A stretch of 38,025 nt of DNA. It comes from DATDMG01 sp036518955 (lineage in GTDB: Bacteria; Actinomycetota; Actinomycetes; Actinomycetales; Kineosporiaceae). Positions 7,714 through 16,821 of the stretch are shown here, piece by piece. How positions within the stretch are numbered: the stretch's first letter is position 1; the number at the start of each line of letters is the position of its first letter. The stretch lies in contig DATDMG010000542.1 of NCBI GenBank assembly GCA_036518955.1, positions 1 to 38,025 of the forward strand, read 5' to 3'. The notes below the pieces were generated by a model. That model searched no databases. It saw only the letters and a program-made list of their open reading frames with translations, and had not been told where the DNA came from. The translations under genes were made by a program, and so were the position numbers.

Positions 7714-10239
7714 ATGTTGCGTCTGACCGTCAAGAGCGTGCGCGGCCACCTGGTGCGCTTCGTGCTGACCGCCCTCGCGGTCACCCTCGGGGTGGCTTTC
7801 GTGGCCGGATCGTTCGTGCTGCGTGACAGCATCAACGCCACCCTGGACAACCTGCTGAACAGCGCGACCAAGGGCCTGGACGTGAAGGTCCGCGGACTAC
7901 CCACCAAGCTCGCCGGGCAGGACGGCCCGCGGCCGCAGGTTCCCCTCGCGCTGGCGACCCGGTTGGCCGCGGTGCCCGGGGTGGCGCGCTCCGAGCCCGA
8001 TCTGCGGGGCACCGCGCTGATCGTCGGCAAGGACGGGCTCGTCGTCCGCAACGGCGGGGCTCCCGGGCTGGGATTCGCCTACTCCCCGGACAGCGCGTCG
8101 TTCACCCTGGTCAAGGGCTCGGCGCCGACCGGTCCCGGGGAGGTCCTGGTCGAGCAGTCCACCCTGGCCAGGTCCGGCCTCGCCATCGGCGACAGCACTC
8201 AGGCCCTGATCGGTGGCACCGCCCGGCAGGTGCGGATCACCGGTGAGGTGACGTTCGGGGCGCTGTTCGGGGCCACCGCGGTGCTCGTGGATCGGGCCAC
8301 GGCCGAGCAGGCGTTCGCGCCCGGGGGCACGGTCGAATCGATCAGTCTGTCGGCGGCGTCCGGGGTGTCGCAGGAGCAGCTTCGGGCCCGGGTGGCACCG
8401 CTGTTGCCGGCTTCCGCCGAGGCCGTCACCGGGAAGAAGGCCGCCGACGAGGCCACCACCGGCTTTCAGAAGGGCCTCGGCGCCTTCACCACCTTCCTCT
8501 TGGTGTTCGCCGGGATCACGCTCTTCGTCGGCGCCTTCATCATCGCCAACACGTTCTCGATGCTGATCGCCCAGCGCACCCGGGAACTGGCCCTGCTGCG
8601 GGCGGTGGGAGCCTCCCGAGGACAGGTGTTCCGGATGGTCGTGGGCGAGGCCGTGCTGGTCGGTCTGCTCGGTTCCGCGATCGGCATCGGATTCGGCCTG
8701 GCGCTGACCGCCGGGCTGAAGGTGCTGAGCAAGGCGACGACGGGGGTGGAGATCGCGGGGGGTCTGCCGGTGCGTCCCTTCACCATCGTGGTGAGCCTGC
8801 TCGTGGGCACCCTGGTGACCGTCGTGTCGGCCGCGCTGCCGGCGCGGCGGGCGGCGCGGATCGCGCCGGTCGTGGCGATGCGCGACGACATGATCCCGGC
8901 CGCCTCGAGCGTACGGCGGCGGGGCGTCGTCGGCGTCGTCCTGATGGTGATCGGCGCGTTGATGCTCGCCGCAGGGGTGCTGCCCAAGCATGCCCAGTGG
9001 GCGTCGATCGGCTTCGGCGCGGGCATCCTGCTGATCGGGACGCTGGTGGCTGCGCCGCTGGCCGCCCGGCCGCTGGCACGGGTGATCGGCTGGCCGTTCG
9101 TCCGGTTCGGCGGCGTGGTGGGGCGGCTGGCTACCGACAACACGATGCGGGTTCCCCGACGGACGGCGAACACCGCGGCCGCCCTGATGATCGGGCTGAC
9201 CCTGGTGACCGGGATCTCGGTGATCGCGGCGTCCATCAAGGCCAGCGTCGCGGACGTGGTGGCCAAGCAACTCACTGCCGACTTCGTGCTCACCACAGCC
9301 GGGTCGGACGGCGTGCCCGCGACCCTCGCTCCGGCGATCAGCAGCCTGCCGGGGGTGGACTCGGTGGCGACGCTGAGCAGGGTGGACCTGGCCGTCGGGA
9401 ACGTGCGCACGCGCGCGACGGCGGCCACCGCCAAGGGCCTGGCCGACACCATGAACATCAACGTCGTCGGCGGATCGCTGCAGTCGCTGGGCGGGTCCCG
9501 AGTTCTGGTCAACCAGACCACGGCGACCGACCATGGCTGGCAGGTCGGCAGCCAGCTCACCGCCCAGGTGGGCGTGGTGGCCGGCCCGCAACGCCTCGAG
9601 GTCGGGGGGATCATCAAGGACAGCCCGCTGCTGGGGCCGCTCATCGTCGACCGCACCCTGTACCAGAAGGCGGTGCCGGCCAGCCGGCAGCAGGACCTGG
9701 TGGCGCTGGTCCGCCTCAAGCCCGCCGCCGATGCCGGCGCCGTGCGCGCCGACCTGGTGAGCGCCGTCAAGCCGTTCCTGGTGGTGAGCGTGCAGAACGG
9801 CGACGAGTTCGTCAACGCCCAGGCGGACCAGGTGAACCAGCTGATCGGGTTGTTGTACGCGTTGCTCGGGTTGGCCATCGTGATCGCCGTGCTCGGCATC
9901 ATCAACACTCTCGCGCTGTCGGTGATCGAACGGACCCGGGAGATCGGGCTGCTGCGGGCGATCGGGCTGCGGCGCAACCAACTCGCGCGCATGATCACTG
10001 TAGAGGCGGCCCTCACGGCGGTGTTCGGAGCACTCCTGGGCACCGGGCTCGGGCTCGCCCTGGGGGTCGCGATGCAGCATGCGCTCGGCGGTGACGGCAC
10101 GTTCGACGTGTTGTCCATCTCCTGGGGCACGATCATCGTCGTGTTGCTGTCCGCCGCGCTCGCCGGTGTCTGCGCGGCGGTGCTGCCGGCCATCCGGGGG
10201 GTTCGGATGAACGTGCTGCAGGCGATCGCCGCCCCATGA
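7714..10239 (+). CDS. FtsX-family ABC permease, duplicated
   Basis: The 841-residue membrane protein is the partner of the upstream ATPase, with 1 bp between the genes. It starts with a transmembrane helix (FVLTALAVTLGVAFVAGSF) and a large extracytoplasmic domain (about 45-250). A three-helix FtsX unit follows, containing ERTREL-like loops (here AQRTRELALLRAVGAS). After a middle pair of helices, a second extracytoplasmic domain and a second FtsX unit follow (VIERTREIGLLRAIGLR). This 10-helix duplicated layout is typical of actinobacterial MacB-like permeases. The R-T-R-E-x-x-L-L-R-A motif is the coupling loop to the ATPase. The system probably exports or extracts a hydrophobic or peptide substrate; no neighbouring biosynthetic or sensor gene identifies it. 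Confidence 0.93.
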   Translation: MLRLTVKSVRGHLVRFVLTALAVTLGVAFVAGSFVLRDSINATLDNLLNSATKGLDVKVRGLPTKLAGQDGPRPQVPLALATRLAAVPGVARSEPDLRGTALIVGKDGLVVRNGGAPGLGFAYSPDSASFTLVKGSAPTGPGEVLVEQSTLARSGLAIGDSTQALIGGTARQVRITGEVTFGALFGATAVLVDRATAEQAFAPGGTVESISLSAASGVSQEQLRARVAPLLPASAEAVTGKKAADEATTGFQKGLGAFTTFLLVFAGITLFVGAFIIANTFSMLIAQRTRELALLRAVGASRGQVFRMVVGEAVLVGLLGSAIGIGFGLALTAGLKVLSKATTGVEIAGGLPVRPFTIVVSLLVGTLVTVVSAALPARRAARIAPVVAMRDDMIPAASSVRRRGVVGVVLMVIGALMLAAGVLPKHAQWASIGFGAGILLIGTLVAAPLAARPLARVIGWPFVRFGGVVGRLATDNTMRVPRRTANTAAALMIGLTLVTGISVIAASIKASVADVVAKQLTADFVLTTAGSDGVPATLAPAISSLPGVDSVATLSRVDLAVGNVRTRATAATAKGLADTMNINVVGGSLQSLGGSRVLVNQTTATDHGWQVGSQLTAQVGVVAGPQRLEVGGIIKDSPLLGPLIVDRTLYQKAVPASRQQDLVALVRLKPAADAGAVRADLVSAVKPFLVVSVQNGDEFVNAQADQVNQLIGLLYALLGLAIVIAVLGIINTLALSVIERTREIGLLRAIGLRRNQLARMITVEAALTAVFGALLGTGLGLALGVAMQHALGGDGTFDVLSISWGTIIVVLLSAALAGVCAAVLPAIRGVRMNVLQAIAAP

Positions 10240-10248
10240 CGTGGCGCG

Positions 10249-10283
10249 GCTGTCCGTGCGGGCCGTTCGCCTGCGCGGACAGC
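10249..10283. terminator. Hairpin between convergent genes
   Basis: Bases 10249-10261 pair with 10271-10283 (core gctgtccg/cggacagc, 13 bp including two G-U pairs) around a 9-nt loop. It lies in the 83-bp gap where the FtsX permease and oppF converge, so it could stop transcription from both sides. No T-tract follows on either strand, as is common in high-GC actinobacteria. Confidence 0.5.
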
Positions 10284-10322
10284 TGGAGCCGGCACCGGGT
10301 GCAGACGTCGGGCCCGGCGGCG

Positions 10323-11450
10323 TCAGGCCTCGGCCGCGGACGCGGTGGCTGCCGAGCCCGACGTCGCCACCGGGGCCTGCTCCGACAGGTTCTCCGGGAA
10401 GTGGCAGGCGGCCAGGTGGTCTGATCCGAGACGGCGCAACGGAGGTTCCACCGTGCGGCAGATCTCCTGGGCCTTCCAGCACCTGGTGTGAAACCGGCAG
10501 GCGGGAGGAGGGTTCAGCGGGCTGGGCACGTCGCCCCGCAGCAGGATCCGCTCCCGCCCGCCGCGGCGGTCCGGATCGGGCAACGGGACGGCGGAGAGCA
10601 GCGCGGTGGTGTACGGGTGGTGAGGTGTCTCGTAGAGGCTGTTCCGGTCGGCCAGTTCGACGATCTTCCCGAGGTACATCACCGCGACCCGATCCGAGAT
10701 GTGCCGGACGACGGACAGGTCGTGCGCGATCACCACGTAGGTGAGTCCGAACTCGTTCTGCAGGTCCTCCAGCAGGTTCACGACCTGGGCCTGGATCGAC
10801 ACGTCCAGCGCCGAGACCGGCTCGTCGGCCACGACGAGCTTGGGCCGCAGCGCGAGGGCGCGGGCGATGCCGATGCGCTGCCGCTGACCGCCGGAGAACT
10901 CGTGCGGGTAGCGGTTGTAGTGCTCCGGGTTCAGCCCGACGAGTTCCAGCAGCTCCTGGACGGCAGGCTTGATCTCCGCTCGGCCTTTGGTGCCCTGCAA
11001 CCGGAAGGGCGCTCCCACGATCGCGCCCACCGTGTGCCGCGGGTTGAGCGACGAGTAGGGATCCTGGAAGATCATCTGGATGTCGCGGCGGAGCGGCCGC
11101 AACTGGCCCTGGGGCAGGTGGGTGATGTCGCGGCCGTCCAAGATGATCGCCCCACCGGTGGGCTCGAGCAGCCGGGTGAGCAGGCGACCCGTCGTCGTCT
11201 TGCCGCACCCCGACTCCCCCACCACCCCGAGCGTCTCGCCCTTGCGCACCGAGAAGTCCAGCCCGTCGACAGCCTTCACCGCGCCGACCTGACGGCGCCA
11301 GAGGGTTCCGCGAGTCACCGGGAAGTGCTTCTGCAGGCCGCGTACCGTCAGCAGGGCCTCCACGTCGTCCGCGCCGGCGCCGGTGGCGCCGGCAGCTGCT
11401 GCGGCAGCCTCGGGGCCGTCGATGGTGACCGCGGGTTCGGTGTTCGTCAC
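10323..11450 (-). CDS. oppF: Oligopeptide ABC importer ATPase OppF
   Basis: OppF is one of the two ATPases driving peptide uptake. The 375-residue product has Walker A GESGCGKT (about 78-85), Q-loop FQDPYSSLNP, signature FSGGQRQR, Walker B LVVADEPVSALD and switch IAHD. Its C-terminal oligopeptide domain has the cysteine run CRFHTRCWKAQEIC, seen in OppD/DppD/DppF proteins and tied to an Fe-S cluster in some. I chose the GTG at 11450 because GAGGA sits 5 bases upstream. A GTG at 11462 overlaps the oppD stop as GTGA and is the alternative. An Ala/Gly-rich leader (about residues 15-28) precedes the ATPase domain. It is the last gene of the opp operon. Confidence 0.94.
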   Translation of the reverse strand: MTNTEPAVTIDGPEAAAAAAGATGAGADDVEALLTVRGLQKHFPVTRGTLWRRQVGAVKAVDGLDFSVRKGETLGVVGESGCGKTTTGRLLTRLLEPTGGAIILDGRDITHLPQGQLRPLRRDIQMIFQDPYSSLNPRHTVGAIVGAPFRLQGTKGRAEIKPAVQELLELVGLNPEHYNRYPHEFSGGQRQRIGIARALALRPKLVVADEPVSALDVSIQAQVVNLLEDLQNEFGLTYVVIAHDLSVVRHISDRVAVMYLGKIVELADRNSLYETPHHPYTTALLSAVPLPDPDRRGGRERILLRGDVPSPLNPPPACRFHTRCWKAQEICRTVEPPLRRLGSDHLAACHFPENLSEQAPVATSGSAATASAAEA

Positions 11451-11458
11451 GGGATTCC

Positions 11459-12517
11459 TCACAACCTCGGGGCGATGTCGTCGGCCCAGATCTGCCGCCG
11501 TCGCCCGGCATCGAGGTGACATGCCACGAGGTGGCGGCGGGCCGTCTCGGTCAGCACCGGCACCTCGGTGCGGTCCTTGCCGTCGGTGAGGTCGGCATAC
11601 GGGCAACGAGGGTGGAACGCGCAGCCGGGCGGCACATGGATCAGGGACGGCGGCGAGCCCTGGATCGGCAACAGCCGCTCCGATCGGAGCCGGTCCATCC
11701 GGGGGACCGACGCCAGCAACCCCCAGGTGTAGGGGTGTTCGGGCGCCCGGAACACGTCCTGGGCACTGCCCTGCTCGACCGCCCGGCCCGCATACATGAC
11801 CAGGATGTCGTCGGCGAGTTCGGCGACCACACCGAGGTCGTGGGTGATCACGATGACCGCGGAGTCGAACTCCTTCTGCAGGTCCCGGACGAGGTCCAGG
11901 ATCTGCGCCTGGACGGTCACGTCCAGCGCCGTGGTGGGCTCGTCCGCGATCAGCAGGTGCGGGTTGCAGCTGAGCGCCATCGCGATCATGGCACGTTGGC
12001 GCATGCCGCCGGAGAACTGGTGCGGGTAGTCGTGCACCCGCCTGGCGGGTTCCGGGATGCCGACGCGGTCCAGCAACTCGACGGCGCGGGCGTAGGCCTG
12101 CGCCTTGCTGACCTTGTTGTGGATCCGGTAAGCCTCCACGATCTGCGCGCCGACCGAGTAGTACGGATGCATCGCCGACAGCGGGTCTTGGAAGATCATG
12201 GCCATCTTCTGGCCGCGCAGACTCCGCACGTACTCGGCGTCGCGGCTGATCAGCTCGTCACCGTCCAGCCAGATCTCCCCGGACAGCCGGGCCCTGGTCC
12301 CCTTGTGCAGGCCGAGGATCCCCAGGCTGGTGACGCTCTTGCCGGAGCCCGACTCCCCCACGATGCCGAGGGTCCGGCCCCGCTCCAGGGCGAACGAGAG
12401 CCCGTCGACGGCGCGGACCAGCCCGTCGTCCGTCGGGAAGTGGATCCGCAGGTCGCGGACGTCGAGGAAGGCGGTGCTCGGCCGGGTCGGCCCTCCGGTG
12501 CCTTGCCGATAGGTCAC
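11459..12517 (-). CDS. oppD: Oligopeptide ABC importer ATPase OppD
   Basis: The second ATPase of the peptide importer has 352 residues. Walker A is GESGSGKS (about 54-61), the Q-loop FQDPLSAMHP, the signature FSGGMRQR, Walker B LLIADEPTTALD and the switch ITHDLGVV. The C-terminal domain has CAFHPRCPYADL, the usual cysteine pair of the OppD/DppD type. The GTG at 12517 overlaps the oppB stop as GTGA and is preceded by GGGTGAGG, which indicates translational coupling. Upstream in-frame sequence up to 13576 is the shadow of oppB. Confidence 0.95.
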   Translation of the reverse strand: MTYRQGTGGPTRPSTAFLDVRDLRIHFPTDDGLVRAVDGLSFALERGRTLGIVGESGSGKSVTSLGILGLHKGTRARLSGEIWLDGDELISRDAEYVRSLRGQKMAMIFQDPLSAMHPYYSVGAQIVEAYRIHNKVSKAQAYARAVELLDRVGIPEPARRVHDYPHQFSGGMRQRAMIAMALSCNPHLLIADEPTTALDVTVQAQILDLVRDLQKEFDSAVIVITHDLGVVAELADDILVMYAGRAVEQGSAQDVFRAPEHPYTWGLLASVPRMDRLRSERLLPIQGSPPSLIHVPPGCAFHPRCPYADLTDGKDRTEVPVLTETARRHLVACHLDAGRRRQIWADDIAPRL

Positions 12518-13596
12518 GACAGCCTCACCCGGGGGTCGACGACGGCGTAGAGCAGGTCGACCGCGAGGTTCGCCACCACGATGAAGGTGGCCGCCAGCAG
12601 GGTGACCCCCAGCACCTTCGGCAGGTCGTTGGTCGTGATCGCGTCGATGGCGTACTTGCCGATGCCGTTGAGCGAGTAGGTGCTCTCGGTCAGCACCGCG
12701 CCGCCGAGGAGGAGGCCGAGGTCCAACCCGAAGATCGTCAGGATGGGCGTGAGGGTGGCACGCAGTCCGTGCTTGATGACGACGGTGCGTTCCGGCAGGC
12801 CCTTGGCGCGGGCCGTCCGGATGTAGTCCTCGTTCATCGTCTCCAGCATCCCCGACCGGGTCAGCCGGGCGTACCCGGCGGCGTACAGGAACGCCAGGGT
12901 GATCCACGGCAGGGTCAGGTCGTAGGCCCACTGCACCGGGTTCTCGGTGATCGGGGTGTAGCTGCTGCCCGGCGGGAACAGGTGCAGGCCGTAGCTGAGG
13001 ACGGACAGCGACAGCAGTCCGGTGAAGAAGATCGGTAGTGACACCCCGGCGAGCGCCACGCTCATCGCGGTGCGGTCGAAGACGCTGCCCTTGCGCAGCG
13101 CGGAGATGACACCCGTGCTCACCCCGAACGTCACCCAGATCACCGCGGCTCCGACGGCGAGGGAGAGCGTGACCGGCACCCGGTTCAGGAGTTCCGGCCC
13201 GACCGGGTTCTGGGTGATGAAGGAGTAGCCGAGGCAGGGCGCCGGGCAGTGCTCGATCCCGCTGCCGGTGTCGTAGTCGGCGCCGCGCACGACGCTCGAG
13301 GCGAAGTCCCCGTACTGCTCGTACAGCGGCTTGGTGAAGCCGAGCTTCACCGCCATCTGGTGGATCTGCTCCGGGCCCGCGCTCTTGCCCACGTACCGGG
13401 AGGCGAGGTCGTCGGCCGTGGCCCCACCCAGGCGTGGCACCAGGAAGAAGATGGCGAATGTCACCATGCTGACGATGACCATCAGGAAGACGGCGCCGAT
13501 GATCCTGCGGACGAGATAAGCGACCACGACGGCGGCGGTGACGTCGGGTGGCCCCGGCCTGCTGACCGGGGACCATCCGACGTCGGGTGCCTTCAC
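12514..13596 (-). CDS. oppB: Oligopeptide ABC importer permease OppB
   Basis: This 360-residue permease has six predicted helices, beginning with YLVRRIIGAVFLMVIVSMVTFAIFFLVP. It carries the family N-terminal (IGxxxLxxxxxxxxxF) pattern and the cytoplasmic EAA-like loop YIRTARAKGLPERTVVIKHGLR, which contacts the ATPases. It ends in the typical YAVVDPRVRLS. Between helices 1 and 2 it has a long extracytoplasmic loop (about 60-150) with a Cys pair (EHCPAPCLG). That pair is a plausible disulfide. The start is uncertain: GTG 13596 is used, but GTG 13527, just before the first helix, is also possible and neither has a good ribosome binding site. Confidence 0.93.
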   Translation of the reverse strand: MKAPDVGWSPVSRPGPPDVTAAVVVAYLVRRIIGAVFLMVIVSMVTFAIFFLVPRLGGATADDLASRYVGKSAGPEQIHQMAVKLGFTKPLYEQYGDFASSVVRGADYDTGSGIEHCPAPCLGYSFITQNPVGPELLNRVPVTLSLAVGAAVIWVTFGVSTGVISALRKGSVFDRTAMSVALAGVSLPIFFTGLLSLSVLSYGLHLFPPGSSYTPITENPVQWAYDLTLPWITLAFLYAAGYARLTRSGMLETMNEDYIRTARAKGLPERTVVIKHGLRATLTPILTIFGLDLGLLLGGAVLTESTYSLNGIGKYAIDAITTNDLPKVLGVTLLAATFIVVANLAVDLLYAVVDPRVRLS

Positions 13597-13664
13597 CTAC
13601 CTTGAGTGCGAGAGCGGGCCAGGGACGTGCGAGGCGACCCGGCTGGCCGGGCCGCTGCCGGTCG

Positions 13665-15458
13665 CTACTTCTTCACACCGAGGGCCAGGTAGTCGTACAT
13701 CTGGAAGCCGTCGGTGACGAACACGTTCGTCAGCGTCGGCGGCCGGTACAGCAGGCCCTTCGCCCAGACCCCCGGCAGGATGAACGCGTCGTCCATGACC
13801 TTCTTGTCGATGTCGACCCAGGTCTTCTCGCGGGCCGCCGTGTCGGTCGTGCCGAGCGCCTTGTCGATCAGCGCGTCGACGGCCGGGTCCTTGACCGTGA
13901 GGTTGGTGTTACCCGCGGCGTGGATGACGCGGCTGTCCACGATCTGCTCGAGGAAGCCGTAGCCGTCCGGCCAGTCCGCGCCCCAGCCGGAGACCATCAG
14001 TCCCAGCCCGTTCGCCTTCGCGAAGGCCGGCTTGCCGGCGTACAGCTTGAAGTAGTCGCCGGTCGGGTACGGCTTGACGGTCAGCTTGATGCCGACCTTG
14101 GCCAGCGACTGCTGCAGGGACTCGGCGACGGCCTTCTCCTTCGGCCGCTCGGCCCGGTAGGAGATGTTGGTGGCGAACCCGTTCGGCTGGCCGCACTGCT
14201 GCAGTTCGGACTTCGCCTTCTCGAGATCGCCGGACGGCGAGGCCTTGGCGTTGTAGTCGTCGAACTGCTCCGCGCCCGAGATCACCGGTGGCATCAGGTT
14301 GGTGGCGATCTCGCCACCGGTGGTGCCGCCGTAGGCGCGCTGGTAGCCGGTCTTGTCCGCCGCGTACTGGACCGCCTTGCGGCAGTGAATGTTGTCCAGC
14401 GGCGCGACGTCGCCGTTGACGGCCGTGTACCAGAGCCGGGCGACCAGGGCGGAGTCGGCGTTGGCCTTCTTCGCGGCGTCCGCCAGGATCCGCGGCTGGG
14501 TGGCGGGTTGTACGCCGGTTCCGGCGATGTCGACGTCGAGGTCACCGGCGAGCAGGCGGTTGTCGATGTCCTCGGCGTTGACGTTCAGCTGCACCGTGAT
14601 CTTGTCGGGCAGCGCCTTGCGGTTGGGGTCGGTGGCCGGGTCCCAGTTCGGGTTGCGGACCAGGGAGAAGTCCTTCCCCGGATTGTTCGTCTCGAACATG
14701 TAGGGGCCCGTCGCGACGACGTGCTCCTTGTACTTGGTGCCGGTGTCCTTCGCCCGCGGCACCGGGATGGTGCTCGGCAACTGCGCGAAGTAGTCGAAGC
14801 CGCTGAACGGCGCCTTCAGGTGGAAGACGATCGTGTTGTCGTCGGGGGTGTCGATCGCCTTGAGCGCGAGCTTGTCCGCGGAGGTGTCCTTGTAGGGGGA
14901 CGTGTACCCCTGCAGGTCGAGGCTGTCGTTGAAGTACGTCGGGCCGTTCGGGAACGTGTCCTTGTCGAGGGACCGCTCCACCGCGTACTTGACGTCCTTG
15001 GACGTCACGACCGTGCCGTCCTCGAACTTCACGCCCTTGCGCAGCTTGTAGGTCCACGTCTTGCCGCCGTCGGACGGCGCGCCGAGCGACTCGGCGAGGT
15101 CCGGCACGAGCTTGGCGCCGTCCTTGCCCGGGGCCGAGGCGAACATCACCAGCGAGCGGCCGAAGAGGCGGACGAAGTCCCACGAGTACGCGTAGTACGT
15201 GTCGGCGGGGTCGAGCGAGTCCCAGTCACCCGAGTTGGCGAACCGCAGCGTGCCGCCCTTGGCGTCGGAGGCGTTGTACACCTTGCCGACGGCCGCGTTG
15301 AATTCGGCTTTCCCGGAGCTTCCGCCTGCGGAGGATCCTGAGGCGCTGCTCCCCGAACTGCCGCCGCTGGTGCCGCCGCCGCTGCCGCCGCAGGCCGCGA
15401 GGATCACGGCGAGGGTGGCGGCACCAGCGGCGCCCACCGCTGTCCGCTTGTGTCTCAT
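13665..15458 (-). CDS. oppA: Peptide-binding lipoprotein OppA (SBP family 5)
   Basis: This 597-residue solute-binding protein captures peptides outside the membrane. Its signal peptide ends in the lipobox LAAC, so Cys23 should be lipidated. A Gly/Ser-rich linker (residues 24-50) separates the anchor from the fold. The SBP_bac_5 pattern is visible: GGTLRFANSGDWDSLDPA at the first strand, LVPDLAESLGAPSDGGKTWTYKLRKGVKFEDG, and RNPNWDPATDPNRKALPDKI. Specificity cannot be deduced. It is the second gene of the opp operon, between the two permease genes. It is 52 bp downstream of oppC and 68 bp upstream of oppB. Confidence 0.95.
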   Translation of the reverse strand: MRHKRTAVGAAGAATLAVILAACGGSGGGTSGGSSGSSASGSSAGGSSGKAEFNAAVGKVYNASDAKGGTLRFANSGDWDSLDPADTYYAYSWDFVRLFGRSLVMFASAPGKDGAKLVPDLAESLGAPSDGGKTWTYKLRKGVKFEDGTVVTSKDVKYAVERSLDKDTFPNGPTYFNDSLDLQGYTSPYKDTSADKLALKAIDTPDDNTIVFHLKAPFSGFDYFAQLPSTIPVPRAKDTGTKYKEHVVATGPYMFETNNPGKDFSLVRNPNWDPATDPNRKALPDKITVQLNVNAEDIDNRLLAGDLDVDIAGTGVQPATQPRILADAAKKANADSALVARLWYTAVNGDVAPLDNIHCRKAVQYAADKTGYQRAYGGTTGGEIATNLMPPVISGAEQFDDYNAKASPSGDLEKAKSELQQCGQPNGFATNISYRAERPKEKAVAESLQQSLAKVGIKLTVKPYPTGDYFKLYAGKPAFAKANGLGLMVSGWGADWPDGYGFLEQIVDSRVIHAAGNTNLTVKDPAVDALIDKALGTTDTAAREKTWVDIDKKVMDDAFILPGVWAKGLLYRPPTLTNVFVTDGFQMYDYLALGVKK

Positions 15459-15510
15459 CTACGGGTTCACCCCTTGGTGGTCGGATCCGGGAACTTGCTG
15501 AGCGCGAGCG

Positions 15511-16503
15511 TCACCGTGCTCGCGGGTCGAGGGCGTCACGCAGGCCGTCGCCGAACAGATTGAAGGCGAGCACCGTGACGAAGATGGCCAAGCCGGGCAC
15601 GAGCATGAACCAGGGGTCCACCTGGTACCAGTGCGTGGCGTCGGAGAGCATCCCGCCCCACGTCGGTGTCGGCGGACGGACCCCCACGCCGAGGAACGAC
15701 AGCGCAGCCTCGAAGAGGATGTTCGAGGGGATCAGTAGCGTGAAGTAGACGAGAATGGGCGCCACGAGGTTGGGCAGGACCTCGCGGAGGAGAATGTACG
15801 GCGTCCTGGCGCCCAGGCTGCGGGCGGCGTCGACGAACTCCCGCTCGCGCAGGGACAGGGTCTGGCCGCGGATGATTCGCCCGATATAGGGCCAGTTGAA
15901 GAATCCGATGATGAAGACGAGCAGCGCGATGCGCAGCGTGTCACCGGAGAGGCCGAAGGCATGGTCGGGCACGACACCGGCGAGCGCGATCGCGAAGACC
16001 AGCAGAGGGAACGCCAGGAACACGTCCATGGTGCGGCTGATGAAGGTGTCGCTCCGCCCGCCCACGTACCCGGCGATCACCCCGAGCGTCGTTCCGATGA
16101 CCACCGACAGCAGGGTCGCCATGAAGGCGATCAGCAGCGAGATCCGCGAGCCGTACACCACCCGGCTGAACAGGTCCCGACCGTTGACCGGCTCCAGGCC
16201 CAGCAGGAAGTCGCGACCGACCCCCCCGAAGCGCCCCTGGGGGATCTGCAGATCGGGATCCACCAGGTCTTGGTGGAACTCGTTCGGTGGGTGGCCCAGC
16301 AGTTCGACGATGAGCGGGGCGGCGACCGCGATCAGGACGAACACCAGGATCAGGACGGCGCCACCGATCGCGACGCGGTCCCGGCGCAACCGCATCCAGG
16401 CGATCCGACCCAAGGAGCGGCCGGCGATCGGCCCCCGCGCACCGTCGGGCACGGCCTCGGGCGCTGCCTCGATGGAGCCAGGGACCTCCAGCGGTGTGGT
16501 CAC
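15511..16503 (-). CDS. oppC: Oligopeptide ABC importer permease OppC
   Basis: This 330-residue permease has an N-terminal cytoplasmic segment, a first helix at about 46-68 (IGGAVLILVFVLIAVAAPLI) and then a GRDLFSRVVYGSRISLLIAF segment typical of OppC/DppC. The EAA loop is REFVDAARSLGARTPYILLREVLPN. It ends FNLFGDGLRDALDPRAR, the usual OppC terminus. The start is the GTG at 16503, with AGGGGGAAC about 10 bases upstream. It is the first gene of the five-gene operon, so the 318-bp region upstream should hold the operon promoter. Confidence 0.95.
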   Translation of the reverse strand: MTTPLEVPGSIEAAPEAVPDGARGPIAGRSLGRIAWMRLRRDRVAIGGAVLILVFVLIAVAAPLIVELLGHPPNEFHQDLVDPDLQIPQGRFGGVGRDFLLGLEPVNGRDLFSRVVYGSRISLLIAFMATLLSVVIGTTLGVIAGYVGGRSDTFISRTMDVFLAFPLLVFAIALAGVVPDHAFGLSGDTLRIALLVFIIGFFNWPYIGRIIRGQTLSLREREFVDAARSLGARTPYILLREVLPNLVAPILVYFTLLIPSNILFEAALSFLGVGVRPPTPTWGGMLSDATHWYQVDPWFMLVPGLAIFVTVLAFNLFGDGLRDALDPRAR

Positions 16504-16821
16504 GGGCGCAGTTCCCCCTGTCTCGGAACGATGGGCGCTGACGTCATCGTCGGCAGGTCGGAAATTTACGCATTCCTGCCCGGAATTACCGAAGGATCTA
16601 GCGCCACTGGACGCCAGGCCTTGAGGATCTGCGGTGGACGAGACAATCGTCGACGACCGTAGCAGACGCGCAATCCTTGTTGGGCCGGGATGCTGCCCTC
16701 AACCCGCGGACGCCGCCAGTGACCGAACCGTCAGGGGCAGGATCGTGATGAAGCCGCAACCAAGTGGAGACCTGGGTCCGCACCCGCTCTCCGAGCGCGG
16801 GCCGGGTCCCCCGGGCCCGCG
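16504..16821. other. 318-bp intergenic region upstream of opp operon
   Basis: No convincing gene is present. It separates the 3' end of the HAD gene from the start of oppC, both on the minus strand. The only AT-rich patch is around 16561-16568, where the minus strand reads TAAATT and could be a -10 element for opp. I find no well-spaced -35 box, so this is weak. A hairpin at 16797-16820 is listed separately. Confidence 0.45.
16797..16820 (-). terminator. Candidate terminator after metH-HAD pair
   Basis: Bases 16797-16803 (gcgggcc) pair with 16814-16820 (ggcccgc) around a 10-nt loop, starting directly beyond the stop codon of the HAD gene on the minus strand. There is no T-tract. Confidence 0.4.

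Noticed and set aside
7897..11511. A 1,204-codon minus-strand open frame
   Set aside because: It runs antisense to the FtsX permease and then out of frame through oppF. It is rich in R, P, G, H and Q and has no domain.
13587..15341. A 584-codon plus-strand open frame
   Set aside because: It is antisense to oppA, which has a clear lipoprotein signal and binding-protein motifs.
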